Counted from the first letter of the stretch, positions 15,516-21,921 are shown. The stretch is 27,944 nucleotides of DNA from Candidatus Shapirobacteria bacterium UBA1420 (GCA_002304845.1 DBPM01000017.1:1198-29141); one strand, 5' to 3'. Notes: a model not told the origin generated them from the letters alone. Program-made: numbers and translations.

Positions 15516-15586
15516 TTACCCCGCATGGATTCGAACCACAATTCTTACGTTCAGAGCGTAATGTCCTACCATTAGACGACGGGGTA
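15516..15586 (-). tRNA. tRNA-Gln (anticodon CUG)
   Basis: A 71-nt cloverleaf on the minus strand. Acceptor TACCCCG pairs with CGGGGTA; D arm GTCT/GGAC with GG in the loop; anticodon stem TTACG/CGTAA with loop CTCTGAA (anticodon at 15552-15554); four-base variable loop; T arm TGTGG-TTCGAAT-CCATG. Discriminator A; CCA is not encoded. The first pair is U1-A72 and the D loop has no extra 20A base. Both are features known to let bacterial GatCAB recognise tRNA-Gln, so amidation of Glu-tRNA-Gln is likely. Partial copies of its 5' part lie just upstream. Confidence 0.93.
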
Positions 15587-15593
15587 CAAACAA

Positions 15594-15658
15594 AATGTCC
15601 TACCATTAGCTGCCTCATCGGCAGCCCGCCGAAGAGGCGGGACGATGGTGTACAAACA
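15594..15658 (-). repeat. Repeat copy 1: tRNA-Gln 5' fragment with double-hairpin insert
   Basis: This is a near-tandem duplicate of 15560-15592 (5' tRNA region plus its 5' flank). ATGTCCTACCATTAG is identical (15/15). The other side, 17 nt, has two differences (15646 and 15649). A 32-bp insert (15610-15641) made of two hairpins, CTGCC/GGCAG and CCCGCC/GGCGGG, with 5-nt loops TCATC and GAAGA, splits it between the bases matching tRNA nucleotides 11 and 12. Confidence 0.9.
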
Positions 15659-15660
15659 TT

Positions 15661-15918
15661 TTAGTCTTCCAAGCTATATTTTATCTTATCTTTTAATACT
15701 TCTCTACCGTAACCACTCTTCCAAAACACTTCGGCAGCAGTTGCATCCCTCTTATCTTTAAATGCTTCAAAAAATATTAATTCAAAAGGAGCATTTCGTG
15801 ACGTATATTTGCTTCCTATTTTTTTATTATGTTCCTTAAATCTTTTGTTTATATCTCCAGTGTAACCGGCATATAAAGAATGATTCTTTTTACTTCTTAG
15901 AACATATGTAAACCACAT
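15661..15918 (-). CDS. Small stand-alone GIY-YIG nuclease
   Basis: An 85-aa single-domain protein: MWFTYVLRSKKNHSLYAGYT (GIY-YIG strands as TYV ... YAG), INKRFKEHN (catalytic Arg26 and His30), SGKYTS-type region GSKYTSRNAPFELIFFEAF, and AEVFWKSGYGR with the conserved Glu that binds metal. It is an intact catalytic core of the UPF0213/YhbQ-like class with no extra DNA-binding domain. An in-frame ATG at 15945 lies inside the hairpin repeat; I prefer 15918 because family members begin at this point. The stop is 2 nt from repeat copy 1, and copy 2 directly precedes the start. Small GIY-YIG genes are frequent in CPR genomes; their job is not known. Confidence 0.85.
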   Translation of the reverse strand: MWFTYVLRSKKNHSLYAGYTGDINKRFKEHNKKIGSKYTSRNAPFELIFFEAFKDKRDATAAEVFWKSGYGREVLKDKIKYSLED

Positions 15919-15921
15919 TAC

Positions 15922-15980
15922 AAATTCTACCATTAGCTGCCTCATCGGCAGCCCGCCGAAGAGGCGGGACGACGGGGTAG
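15922..15980 (-). repeat. Repeat copy 2: tRNA-Gln 5' fragment with double-hairpin insert
   Basis: The insert (15937-15968) is identical to copy 1 over 32 bp. CTACCATTAG (15927-15936) and ACGACGGGGTA (15969-15979) match the tRNA 5' part exactly (10/10 and 11/11), after which similarity stops. It lies directly upstream of the GIY-YIG start on the minus strand. Confidence 0.9.
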
Positions 15981-15984
15981 CATT

Positions 15985-16012
15985 TTGATATTTTATCGTA
16001 AAAAGTTATAAT
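15985..16012 (+). promoter_or_regulatory. Strong promoter of the 56-aa gene
   Basis: TTGATA (15985-15990), 16-nt spacer, TATAAT (16007-16012), then 5 nt to the ATG at 16018. It is close to the sigma-70 consensus, and the spacing leaves no room for a ribosome binding site. Confidence 0.65.
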
Positions 16013-16017
16013 TCTCT

Positions 16018-16188
16018 ATGAAAACTATCGATGAACTAGCCGTTGAACTTAAACTCACCCCCGATCAGACCCAAGGGATTAAAAAATATTTTGAAGATTC
16101 AGTAATCGAACTCTTAACTTCTCTTCAACAAGACAATCATCAAAGTTTTGAAGAGACCATTAATTCCATTCGCAATACTGACAATTAA
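16018..16188 (+). CDS. Small 56-aa protein, unknown
   Basis: A short gene supported by one of the best promoters in the window and normal codon use. It begins MKTIDELAVELKLTPDQ and ends NSIRNTDN. It is acidic and probably all-helical, with a helix-turn-helix-like or EF-hand-like start (LAVELKLTPDQTQGIKKYF), but no family is recognised. Its 3' end overlaps the convergent MBL-fold gene by 29 nt. It starts just beyond repeat copy 2 on the opposite strand. Confidence 0.65.
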   Translation: MKTIDELAVELKLTPDQTQGIKKYFEDSVIELLTSLQQDNHQSFEETINSIRNTDN

Positions 16189-16804
16189 ACCACTCTCTGG
16201 CTTCAGCCACAGTTGTTTTTTCCCCATGTCCCGGCAATATTTCTACCTCATCGGGTAGTTTTAAAACTTTACAAATACTTCTAAACATTTCTCTATTGGA
16301 ACTGTATTGATGTCTGGTGTCACCTCTCATGCCTCCGGCAAAAATCAAATCTCCGTCAAATAAAAATTTATCCGCCAAAATTGACACCCCTCCGGGAGTA
16401 TGTCCGGGTGTTTTCATAATTTTTATTTTTTGCTCACCCAAGCTTAAACTCTGGGTTTTATCCAGATCAATGTCAATTTTTTTAAAATTCGGTACCTGAA
16501 TTTTTGCTCCTAAAAAATGGTTAGCACTTTCTTGTTGTCTGGCTAATAAAAAGAAGTCTTTTGGACTGGCACAAAAAGGCACTTGATAAATTAATTTCAA
16601 ATCCAGCGCCGCTAAATTATGGTCAAAATGCCCGTGAGTCGAAATGACGTATTTAAGTATCAGTTGCCTTTTTCCTATTTCTTCAGAAATTGTCTCCGCA
16701 CTGTCGGCAGCGTCTATCACCACTGATTCCTGACTTTGACTATCCCATAATAGGTAACAATTGGTCGCCAGTTCTCCTAAAACCAGTCTTTCATATTCAA
16801 ACAT
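16160..16804 (-). CDS. Metallo-beta-lactamase-fold hydrolase (glyoxalase II-like)
   Basis: A 214-aa cytosolic enzyme with the two-metal site: T56-H-G-H-F-D-H62 (HxHxDH), the later His in TPGHTPGG, Asp in FDGDLIF and His in LPGHGEKT. Layout and size match YcbL/GloB-like thioester or glyoxalase II hydrolases; the substrate cannot be read from sequence. It starts divergently from the RRM gene, only 25 nt away, with overlapping -10 boxes. Confidence 0.88.
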   Translation of the reverse strand: MFEYERLVLGELATNCYLLWDSQSQESVVIDAADSAETISEEIGKRQLILKYVISTHGHFDHNLAALDLKLIYQVPFCASPKDFFLLARQQESANHFLGAKIQVPNFKKIDIDLDKTQSLSLGEQKIKIMKTPGHTPGGVSILADKFLFDGDLIFAGGMRGDTRHQYSSNREMFRSICKVLKLPDEVEILPGHGEKTTVAEAREWFNCQYCEWN

Positions 16805-16811
16805 GACAATT

Positions 16812-16821
16812 ATTATATAAT
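16812..16821. promoter_or_regulatory. Palindromic shared -10 element for two divergent genes
   Basis: ATTATATAAT is a perfect palindrome. On the plus strand TATAAT (16816-16821) is 8 nt before the RRM gene ATG. On the minus strand TATAAT (16812-16817) is 7 nt before the MBL gene ATG. The two -10 boxes overlap, so polymerase can occupy only one at a time. Confidence 0.6.
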
Positions 16822-16829
16822 ATCCCTGT

Positions 16830-17330
16830 ATGGAGAAAAATTTTTCACCCAGTAAACGTCTTTTTATCGGTTCCTTGCCTTATCGTTATACGGAAGGGGA
16901 GTTACTTAGCCTTTTTATTCCCTTTGGTAAGGTAATTTTTATCAAAATCATGCATAACCGTTGGGGTAAAAGTCGTGGTTTGGCCTTTGTGGAATTTGAA
17001 AATTTGGATGAGGCTATCGCTGCCAAAACCGCTTTACATGGCTATAAATTAGGTGATTTGTCTATTATTGTTGACTATGCTCAACCTGATCCCTTTCTCA
17101 CCCCCGAGGGTCAAGCTCGCCACCAAGAGGCTCTCGATCGTCACCCGGAGAGACGTGAACGTGAGGAAAAACGTTTCGACAGAAAACCGTTTAAAAAACC
17201 CAAAGATTCTTCCCAAAGAAACTTTAAAAAATCAAACGATTTTAAACATCAACGTCAATCGGTTTATGATTCCCGAACCCACCATGCTCGTGTTGGCGCC
17301 AAGTTTGCTCGCCGAAACAAAAAGAAATGA
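16830..17330 (+). CDS. RRM-type RNA-binding protein with basic tail
   Basis: A 166-aa protein. An N-terminal RNA recognition motif (about 10-88) has RNP2 LFIGSL (11-16) and RNP1 KSRGLAFVEF (47-56) with the usual aromatic residues for RNA stacking. The C-terminal half is long, disordered and strongly basic (RHPERREREEKRFDRKPFKKPK ... FARRNKKK), unlike the short Gly-rich tails of cyanobacterial Rbp proteins. A role in RNA binding or folding is likely; the target is unknown. The end overlaps the P-loop kinase gene by 4 nt. Confidence 0.9.
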   Translation: MEKNFSPSKRLFIGSLPYRYTEGELLSLFIPFGKVIFIKIMHNRWGKSRGLAFVEFENLDEAIAAKTALHGYKLGDLSIIVDYAQPDPFLTPEGQARHQEALDRHPERREREEKRFDRKPFKKPKDSSQRNFKKSNDFKHQRQSVYDSRTHHARVGAKFARRNKKK

Positions 17331-17833
17331 AATATTTAGTCACCTTTGCCGGTCCCATCGGCTCCTCCAAGTCACCCATTGCCCATTATTTGAGTCATCA
17401 ATTCAATTTACCCATTATTTCCAACGATGTTATTAGAACTGAGGTTATTGAGGACTTAACTTTCCCTGATGAAGAGGAATTTCGCCACCGTGCTAGGACA
17501 CGTTGTCTAGATTTACTTCAATCAAGCCAACCCTTTATTTTTGACGCCAGTGTCGATCGTCAATGGCCAAATATTGAGGCACATATCCAACAAGCGCCAT
17601 ATCAAGTTTTTTTAATCAGTCTGGATATTAGTTATCCTTTTTTAGAAAAAATTCACGCTTACAAACAGTATCATGACAGTGCCGGTCGTCTTCGGGACAA
17701 TTATCAACAACACCAAGATTTTCTTAAACAATATTCCTCCTTGATTTCCGTATCTATTAATGATGACAACTTTAAAGATCGTCTCTCAATCTCTGCCGAC
17801 GCTCTCACCCAATGGCTCAAAGAACACCGTTAA
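17327..17833 (+). CDS. P-loop nucleoside/nucleotide kinase-like protein (AAA_33 type)
   Basis: A 168-aa protein. Walker A is G9-P-I-G-S-S-K-S16, a slightly unusual GxxGxxKS loop. VISNDVIRTEVIED follows, with FDASVDRQWPNIEA and a possible lid region AGRLRDNYQQ. The arrangement matches small kinases of the AAA_33/gluconate-kinase/zeta-like group, with unknown acceptor. It overlaps the RRM gene by 4 nt and dus by 22 nt, so these genes form one operon. Confidence 0.7.
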   Translation: MKYLVTFAGPIGSSKSPIAHYLSHQFNLPIISNDVIRTEVIEDLTFPDEEEFRHRARTRCLDLLQSSQPFIFDASVDRQWPNIEAHIQQAPYQVFLISLDISYPFLEKIHAYKQYHDSAGRLRDNYQQHQDFLKQYSSLISVSINDDNFKDRLSISADALTQWLKEHR

Positions 17834-18867
17834 AAAATATTCTCAATGCTAGTCAATTTCTTTTAGGTCTGTCTCCCATGGACGGGATTACTGATGCCGC
17901 TTTTAGATTAACTCAAACTCAAATTGCCAAACCCAATCTAATTTTTACCGAGTTTGTCAGTGCTGAAGGATTGGCTCACAATGCGGTAAAACTCTATGAT
18001 ACTCTCTTGTTCTCACCCCAAGAACGTCCGATAATAGGGCAATTATTTGGCAAAGACCCTCAATCTTTTTATACCGCTGCGGTAATTCTTTGTCACTTGG
18101 GTTTTGATGGTATCGATATTAATTTCGGTTGTCCGGCCAAAACTGTGACTCAACATGGTTCCGGTGCGGCCCTGATTGCTCAACCTCAATTGGCTGGAGA
18201 CATTATTAATTCTGTTAAAACGGCTATTGATGATTTTGCTACTAATAAAGTTTCCATAAATAGTCTGAAATTAAAACCCAAGGTTATTGAAGCTATCAAT
18301 AGAAATCTACAATATTCCCAACACCAAACTAAAATTATTCCCACCCTCTCTGTTAAAACTCGTCTCGGCATTGAGGCTGATGTCAGTCGTCAATGGATTC
18401 CTTTTTTATTGAATTTTAATTTGGATTTCTTAACTTTACATGGTCGCACTCTCAAGCAGGGTTATGCCGGTTTAGCTGATTGGCAGGCTATTTCCCGGGC
18501 CGGTAAATTGGCTAAATCAGCCGGAGTTTATTTTTTTGGCAATGGTGATATTGACTCAAGTCAAAAAGCTCTGGAATATTCGCAAAAATATCATATCCCC
18601 GGGATTTTAATCGGTCGGGCAGCCATGGGTAATCCATGGGTTTTTACTGGAAAACAGGCTAATTTTACAGAAAAATATCAAGCTATGCTGTTACACGCTC
18701 AAAATTTTTTAAAAATTTTTCCTCATCGTCGTTTTGATCCTTTGCGTCGTCATTTTCTCTTATATGTTTCCGGACACCCTCGCGCCAAAGCCTTGCGTCA
18801 AGAAATTGTTCAGTTGACCTCAATTGAGCAACTTTGTTCTCTTGAAGAAAAAATTCTTAATTGTTAA
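17812..18867 (+). CDS. dus: tRNA-dihydrouridine synthase
   Basis: A 351-aa FMN-dependent TIM-barrel enzyme that reduces uridines in the tRNA D loop. Evidence: LSPMDGITDAAFR, GQLFGKDP, DINFGCPAKTVTQHGSGAAL with the catalytic Cys107, VKTRLG, FLTLHGRTLKQGYAG, FFGNGDI and GILIGRAAMGNPWVF. About 35 extra residues (around 143-180, NKVSINSLKLKPKVIEAINR ...) are inserted before the VKTRLG strand compared with usual Dus proteins. The start lies 22 nt inside the upstream gene; no better in-frame start is seen. Which of DusA/B/C it follows is not clear. Confidence 0.92.
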   Translation: MAQRTPLKNILNASQFLLGLSPMDGITDAAFRLTQTQIAKPNLIFTEFVSAEGLAHNAVKLYDTLLFSPQERPIIGQLFGKDPQSFYTAAVILCHLGFDGIDINFGCPAKTVTQHGSGAALIAQPQLAGDIINSVKTAIDDFATNKVSINSLKLKPKVIEAINRNLQYSQHQTKIIPTLSVKTRLGIEADVSRQWIPFLLNFNLDFLTLHGRTLKQGYAGLADWQAISRAGKLAKSAGVYFFGNGDIDSSQKALEYSQKYHIPGILIGRAAMGNPWVFTGKQANFTEKYQAMLLHAQNFLKIFPHRRFDPLRRHFLLYVSGHPRAKALRQEIVQLTSIEQLCSLEEKILNC

Positions 18868-18870
18868 ATT
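18865..18870 (+). promoter_or_regulatory. Possible internal -10 box before the coiled-coil gene
   Basis: TAAATT overlaps the dus stop codon and lies 7 nt before the ATG at 18878. It supports that start over the upstream in-frame ATG at 18824, which lies inside dus. Confidence 0.3.
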
Positions 18871-18877
18871 AAACGGT

Positions 18878-19270
18878 ATGGCTAATTCCGACACTTTAAT
18901 TAATATTGAAAATCTAATTAAAAGTCATGACGACCGACTGCGACTTTTAACTCAGGAACTCAAAACTCAAACCGGCATGCTCTCAGACATCTTAGACAAC
19001 AACCAAGAATACAAAGACGCTACCGCTGAAGCCCAAAAAATGACCAAACTCAAAACTTTAGCCAAACAAAAAGTCTTAAAATTGCCCGAATCTACCACCT
19101 TGGTTGAAAAAATCAAAGATTATCAAGCTCAAATTAAAGAATTAAAAATTGCCCTCTCCGATTATCTGGCTCAATATGTCACCCTCTCCGGTTCCACTCA
19201 TATTGAAGCTTCCGATGGTACTCTTAAAACTATTATTTATACTGCCAAATTAGTTAATAAAAAAGATTAA
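18878..19270 (+). CDS. Coiled-coil protein, unknown
   Basis: A 130-aa soluble protein. I choose the start MANSDTLINIENL at 18878. Most of it is predicted heptad-rich helix (about 5-100: IENLIKSHDDRLRLLTQELKTQ ... LVEKIKDYQAQIKELKIAL), ending in a small polar beta-like tail (SGSTHIEASDGTLKTIIYTAKL). No known domain is recognised. It sits between dus and trxA with 3-10 nt gaps, so it is co-transcribed with them. Confidence 0.7.
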   Translation: MANSDTLINIENLIKSHDDRLRLLTQELKTQTGMLSDILDNNQEYKDATAEAQKMTKLKTLAKQKVLKLPESTTLVEKIKDYQAQIKELKIALSDYLAQYVTLSGSTHIEASDGTLKTIIYTAKLVNKKD

Positions 19271-19273
19271 TCT

Positions 19274-19585
19274 ATGTCTACCATCACTCTCACTCAAGAT
19301 AATTTTCAGACCGAAGTTCTCCAATCTGAACTACCGGTTTTAGTCGATTTTTGGGCGCCTTGGTGCGGTCCTTGTCAAATGCTGGGTCCGGTTATTGATG
19401 AGTTGGCTAATGAACTTTCCGGTACAGTTAAAGTCTGTAAACTAAATGTTGATGACAATTCTTCTTTAGCTTCTCAATACGGCATTGCCTCTGTACCTGC
19501 AGTCCTTATCTTTAACCAAGGTCAACTTAAAAATACTCTCATTGGTTTTCGTCAAAAACAAGACTATTTGGATGCGCTAAAATAA
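19274..19585 (+). CDS. trxA: Thioredoxin
   Basis: A 103-aa thioredoxin, about the usual length, with active site W30-C31-G32-P33-C34 in FWAPWCGPCQMLGPVIDEL, the buried Asp strand (VLVDFWA) and the cis-Pro loop ASVPAVLIF. It has no signal peptide, so it acts as a cytosolic thiol-disulfide reductant. It is packed 3 nt after the coiled-coil gene and 3 nt before obgE. No thioredoxin reductase is in the window. Confidence 0.95.
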   Translation: MSTITLTQDNFQTEVLQSELPVLVDFWAPWCGPCQMLGPVIDELANELSGTVKVCKLNVDDNSSLASQYGIASVPAVLIFNQGQLKNTLIGFRQKQDYLDALK

Positions 19586-19588
19586 GTC

Positions 19589-20539
19589 ATGTTAATCGAT
19601 GAAGCTAGAATTACTATCAAAGGTGGTAACGGCGGTGATGGTTTAGTTCATTTTTATTCTGACGCTTTTCGGCCCAAAGGCGGTCCTGATGGTGGTAAAG
19701 GTGGTAACGGCGGCAATCTTTATTTTAAAGCCGTCTCTGATATTAGTCGCCTTAATCTCTTTCGTTATTCCAAAAAATTTGCCGCTCAAGATGGTCAAAA
19801 AGGTGGTCCTAATAATCGTACTGGTCGGAATGGTAAAGATGTTGTTTTAGAAGTTCCTATAGGCACGGTTATTTCCTACGATAATGGCACCAGTCATGAG
19901 TTAACCACTGTCGGCGAAATTTTTTTGGGGGCCAAAGGTGGTCGAGGTGGTTGGGGTAATTGGCATTTTCGTTCTGCCACCAATCAGACCCCTCAAGAAT
20001 TTCAACCCGGTCAAAAAGTTGATCCTAAAAATATTTTTTTACAATTAAAATTAATTGCTGATGTTGGTTTTATCGGTTTACCTAATGCTGGTAAGAGCTC
20101 TTTATTAAATGAATTAACCTCAGCTAATGTTAAAGTCGCCAACTACCCCTTCACCACTCTGGAACCGAATTTAGGCGTTACCAAGGGTAATAAAGTTATC
20201 GCCGATATTCCAGGATTAATTGAAGGGGCTGGCACTGGCAAAGGTCTGGGTATTAAGTTTTTAAAACACATCGAAAGAACCAAGTTACTAATTCATTGTC
20301 TCGCTGTCGATAATCCTGATCTAAAAACAGCCTACGATATTGTCCGCCGAGAACTAACTAATTATTCCAGTTGTCTCGCTTCTAAAAAAGAAATTTTAAT
20401 TTTGACTAAATCAGATCTACTCGATTCAACATCTCTTAAAAAAGTGGAAAAAGCTATGAAAGCAAAACTGTCGGTCTCAATTATTAACACCGACAGTTTA
20501 AAAAAACTCAACGATTTAATCGCTGCTGAATTAGGCTAA
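19589..20539 (+). CDS. obgE: Obg-family GTPase
   Basis: A 316-aa GTPase involved in large ribosomal subunit maturation and stress control. The glycine-rich Obg fold (about 1-158) shows GGNGGDGLVHF, GGPDGGKGGNGG and GGRGGWGN. The G domain follows: G1 GLPNAGKS (163-170), the TT switch (YPFTTLEPN), G3 DIPGLIEGA and G4 TKSD. It ends soon after the G domain, so it lacks the C-terminal OCT or acidic extension of many Obg proteins. It overlaps the convergent YtxH-like gene by 9 nt. Confidence 0.95.
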   Translation: MLIDEARITIKGGNGGDGLVHFYSDAFRPKGGPDGGKGGNGGNLYFKAVSDISRLNLFRYSKKFAAQDGQKGGPNNRTGRNGKDVVLEVPIGTVISYDNGTSHELTTVGEIFLGAKGGRGGWGNWHFRSATNQTPQEFQPGQKVDPKNIFLQLKLIADVGFIGLPNAGKSSLLNELTSANVKVANYPFTTLEPNLGVTKGNKVIADIPGLIEGAGTGKGLGIKFLKHIERTKLLIHCLAVDNPDLKTAYDIVRRELTNYSSCLASKKEILILTKSDLLDSTSLKKVEKAMKAKLSVSIINTDSLKKLNDLIAAELG

Positions 20540-20962
20540 AGATTTTTTGATTTTCTCCCAATCTTTTTTCAGATAGCCAGCGATTTTAACGGCTGCATTT
20601 TTAGTACTTTTCAAATCATCTTTAAATTCAACCACTACCTCATCGACTAATTTACCGTATTTAACCTTATCAATTTTCTCGCCGGCAGTTTTTAAGGAAG
20701 CTACCTTACCCATCAAAGAATTTTTAATTTTTTCGTATTTGATTTTGCCTTCTTCCGAATACTTACCAAAAGCCGCTGTGACCTCTTTTTTTGTTTTCAA
20801 AGCTTTACCTTTAACTTTCAGCGATAGTTCCGCGGCTAAATTTGAAATTTCCTGGCGGGTTTTTTTACCACTTTGAGGAGCCAATAATAAACCTCCAATC
20901 GCACCAGCCACTGCTCCTAGGAGTCCGGCTACAAACCAAGTCCCTTTTCTTTTTGTTGTCAT
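20531..20962 (-). CDS. YtxH-like membrane-anchored helical protein
   Basis: A 143-aa protein: a short basic N-terminus, one glycine-rich helix (about 9-27, FVAGLLGAVAGAIGGLLLAP) and then QSGKKTRQEI, the typical YtxH-family opening. A long charged amphipathic helical tail follows (about 40-143), rich in Lys/Glu. YtxH-like proteins are linked to general stress in Firmicutes, but their biochemical role is unknown. Confidence 0.8.
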   Translation of the reverse strand: MTTKRKGTWFVAGLLGAVAGAIGGLLLAPQSGKKTRQEISNLAAELSLKVKGKALKTKKEVTAAFGKYSEEGKIKYEKIKNSLMGKVASLKTAGEKIDKVKYGKLVDEVVVEFKDDLKSTKNAAVKIAGYLKKDWEKIKKSLA

Positions 20963-20967
20963 TTTAA

Positions 20968-20973
20968 AATTTA
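20968..20973 (-). promoter_or_regulatory. Putative -10 box of the YtxH-like gene
   Basis: Minus-strand TAAATT lies 5 nt before the ATG. A TTTAGA stretch sits about 17 nt further upstream as a possible -35. Confidence 0.4.
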
Positions 20974-21018
20974 ACTTATAACTATATTTAGTCTAAAGCA
21001 ATGCTTGTTATGTGTCAA

Positions 21019-21909
21019 TTAAAATTGCTCCATCCAATGTTTATCTACCTTGACTTCCAAACCCAAAAAAACCTTTTTTTGGGTCATTAACTCTAATTCT
21101 TTACGCGCGTTATAACCAATCTCTTTGATTTTTTGACCACCTTTACCAATAATAATTTTTTTGTATCTGTCGGTAGTGGTGACAATATCTGCCTCAATTA
21201 CTATAATTTTCCCTTTATTTTGAATTTCTTTAACCACTACTTGGATACTGTAAGGGATTTCTTCTCTTAAAAAGAGATAAGCTTTTTCTCGAATTAACTC
21301 AGCCACATATTCCTCGGGACTGGAATCAATAATCGGTCTATCCACACGCTGGAAGCTGTCTATATTAGTTTTCGTTGCTCCAGTAATTTTTACTGGTAAT
21401 AGTGAAAAAATTTTATTGACTACTTCTTTAACTCCTTTTTCTTTTAGGGCCGATATTTTGACCCACTCATCAAATTCATCTTCCAAATAATTGTAATCGG
21501 CAAAATGATCTTTACTCCCCACCGCCTTGTCTATTTTGTTATACACCAAGATTTTTTTGGCTTCGCTTTTTCTCACCAAGGCAATTACCTTATTTTCCTC
21601 TTCATTTTTCGGCCGGGAAATATCAACTACCACCACCAATACATCAATATTACTCAAAGTCTTTGGTAACTCTAAATTAACTTTTTTGCCAATTAAATCC
21701 TCAACTTTTCCCAAAACTCCGGGAGTATCTATAAATAAAATTTTCCCTCTCTCATCTTCATAAACTGCACTAATATTTCTCCTGGTAGTTTGCGGTAAGG
21801 GAGAGGTGATAGCTACTTTTTGTTGTAAAATAGCATTCAATAAAGTTGATTTACCCGTATTAGGTCTGCCAATGATGGCGACTATGCCGTATTTTTTTTT
21901 ATCTGACAT
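21019..21909 (-). CDS. era: GTPase Era
   Basis: A 296-aa GTPase that binds the 3' end of 16S rRNA and helps assemble the small subunit. G1 is GRPNTGKST (about 14-22), then TTRRNISAVY, G3 DTPGVLG, G4 NKID, and SALKEKGV as G5. The C-terminal KH domain (about 205-296) has the IIIGKGGQKIKEIG loop that holds RNA. Length is normal. It is transcribed divergently from lon with a 73-nt spacer. Confidence 0.96.
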   Translation of the reverse strand: MSDKKKYGIVAIIGRPNTGKSTLLNAILQQKVAITSPLPQTTRRNISAVYEDERGKILFIDTPGVLGKVEDLIGKKVNLELPKTLSNIDVLVVVVDISRPKNEEENKVIALVRKSEAKKILVYNKIDKAVGSKDHFADYNYLEDEFDEWVKISALKEKGVKEVVNKIFSLLPVKITGATKTNIDSFQRVDRPIIDSSPEEYVAELIREKAYLFLREEIPYSIQVVVKEIQNKGKIIVIEADIVTTTDRYKKIIIGKGGQKIKEIGYNARKELELMTQKKVFLGLEVKVDKHWMEQF

Positions 21910-21915
21910 CGCTTT

Positions 21916-21921
21916 ATTTTA
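21916..21921 (-). promoter_or_regulatory. Putative -10 box of era
   Basis: Minus-strand TAAAAT, 6 nt before the era ATG. No Shine-Dalgarno sequence is present. Confidence 0.4.

Larger units (their letters stand above)
15594..15980 (-). mobile_element. Candidate tRNA-associated GIY-YIG cassette with double-hairpin repeats
   Basis: In minus-strand order: a tRNA-Gln 5' fragment interrupted by a 32-bp double hairpin (copy 2), a GIY-YIG gene, a second tRNA-Gln 5' fragment interrupted at the same place by the identical 32 bp (copy 1), then the intact tRNA-Gln. The period between the two 32-bp inserts is 327 bp. Gene start and stop both lie against the repeats. The arrangement suggests a very small mobile unit that targets or copies a tRNA 5' part. 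Mobility is inference from structure only. Confidence 0.55.

Noticed and set aside
15610..15641. Rho-independent terminator from the GC-rich hairpins
   Set aside because: Neither strand has a T-run after the hairpins, and the same 32 bp is inserted in the same tRNA position twice, which fits an element better.
15594..15658. A second functional tRNA gene
   Set aside because: Only the 5' acceptor and D-arm part is present, interrupted by 32 bp; there is no anticodon arm, T arm or 3' acceptor strand of its own.
15661..15945. GIY-YIG start at the upstream ATG (15945)
   Set aside because: It lies inside the hairpin insert and adds MRQLMVEFV, which is unlike family N-termini; MWFTYVLRS at 15918 is the natural start.
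15594..15980. CRISPR array
   Set aside because: Only two repeat copies, 327 bp apart, with a coding gene between them; no regular spacers and no cas genes.
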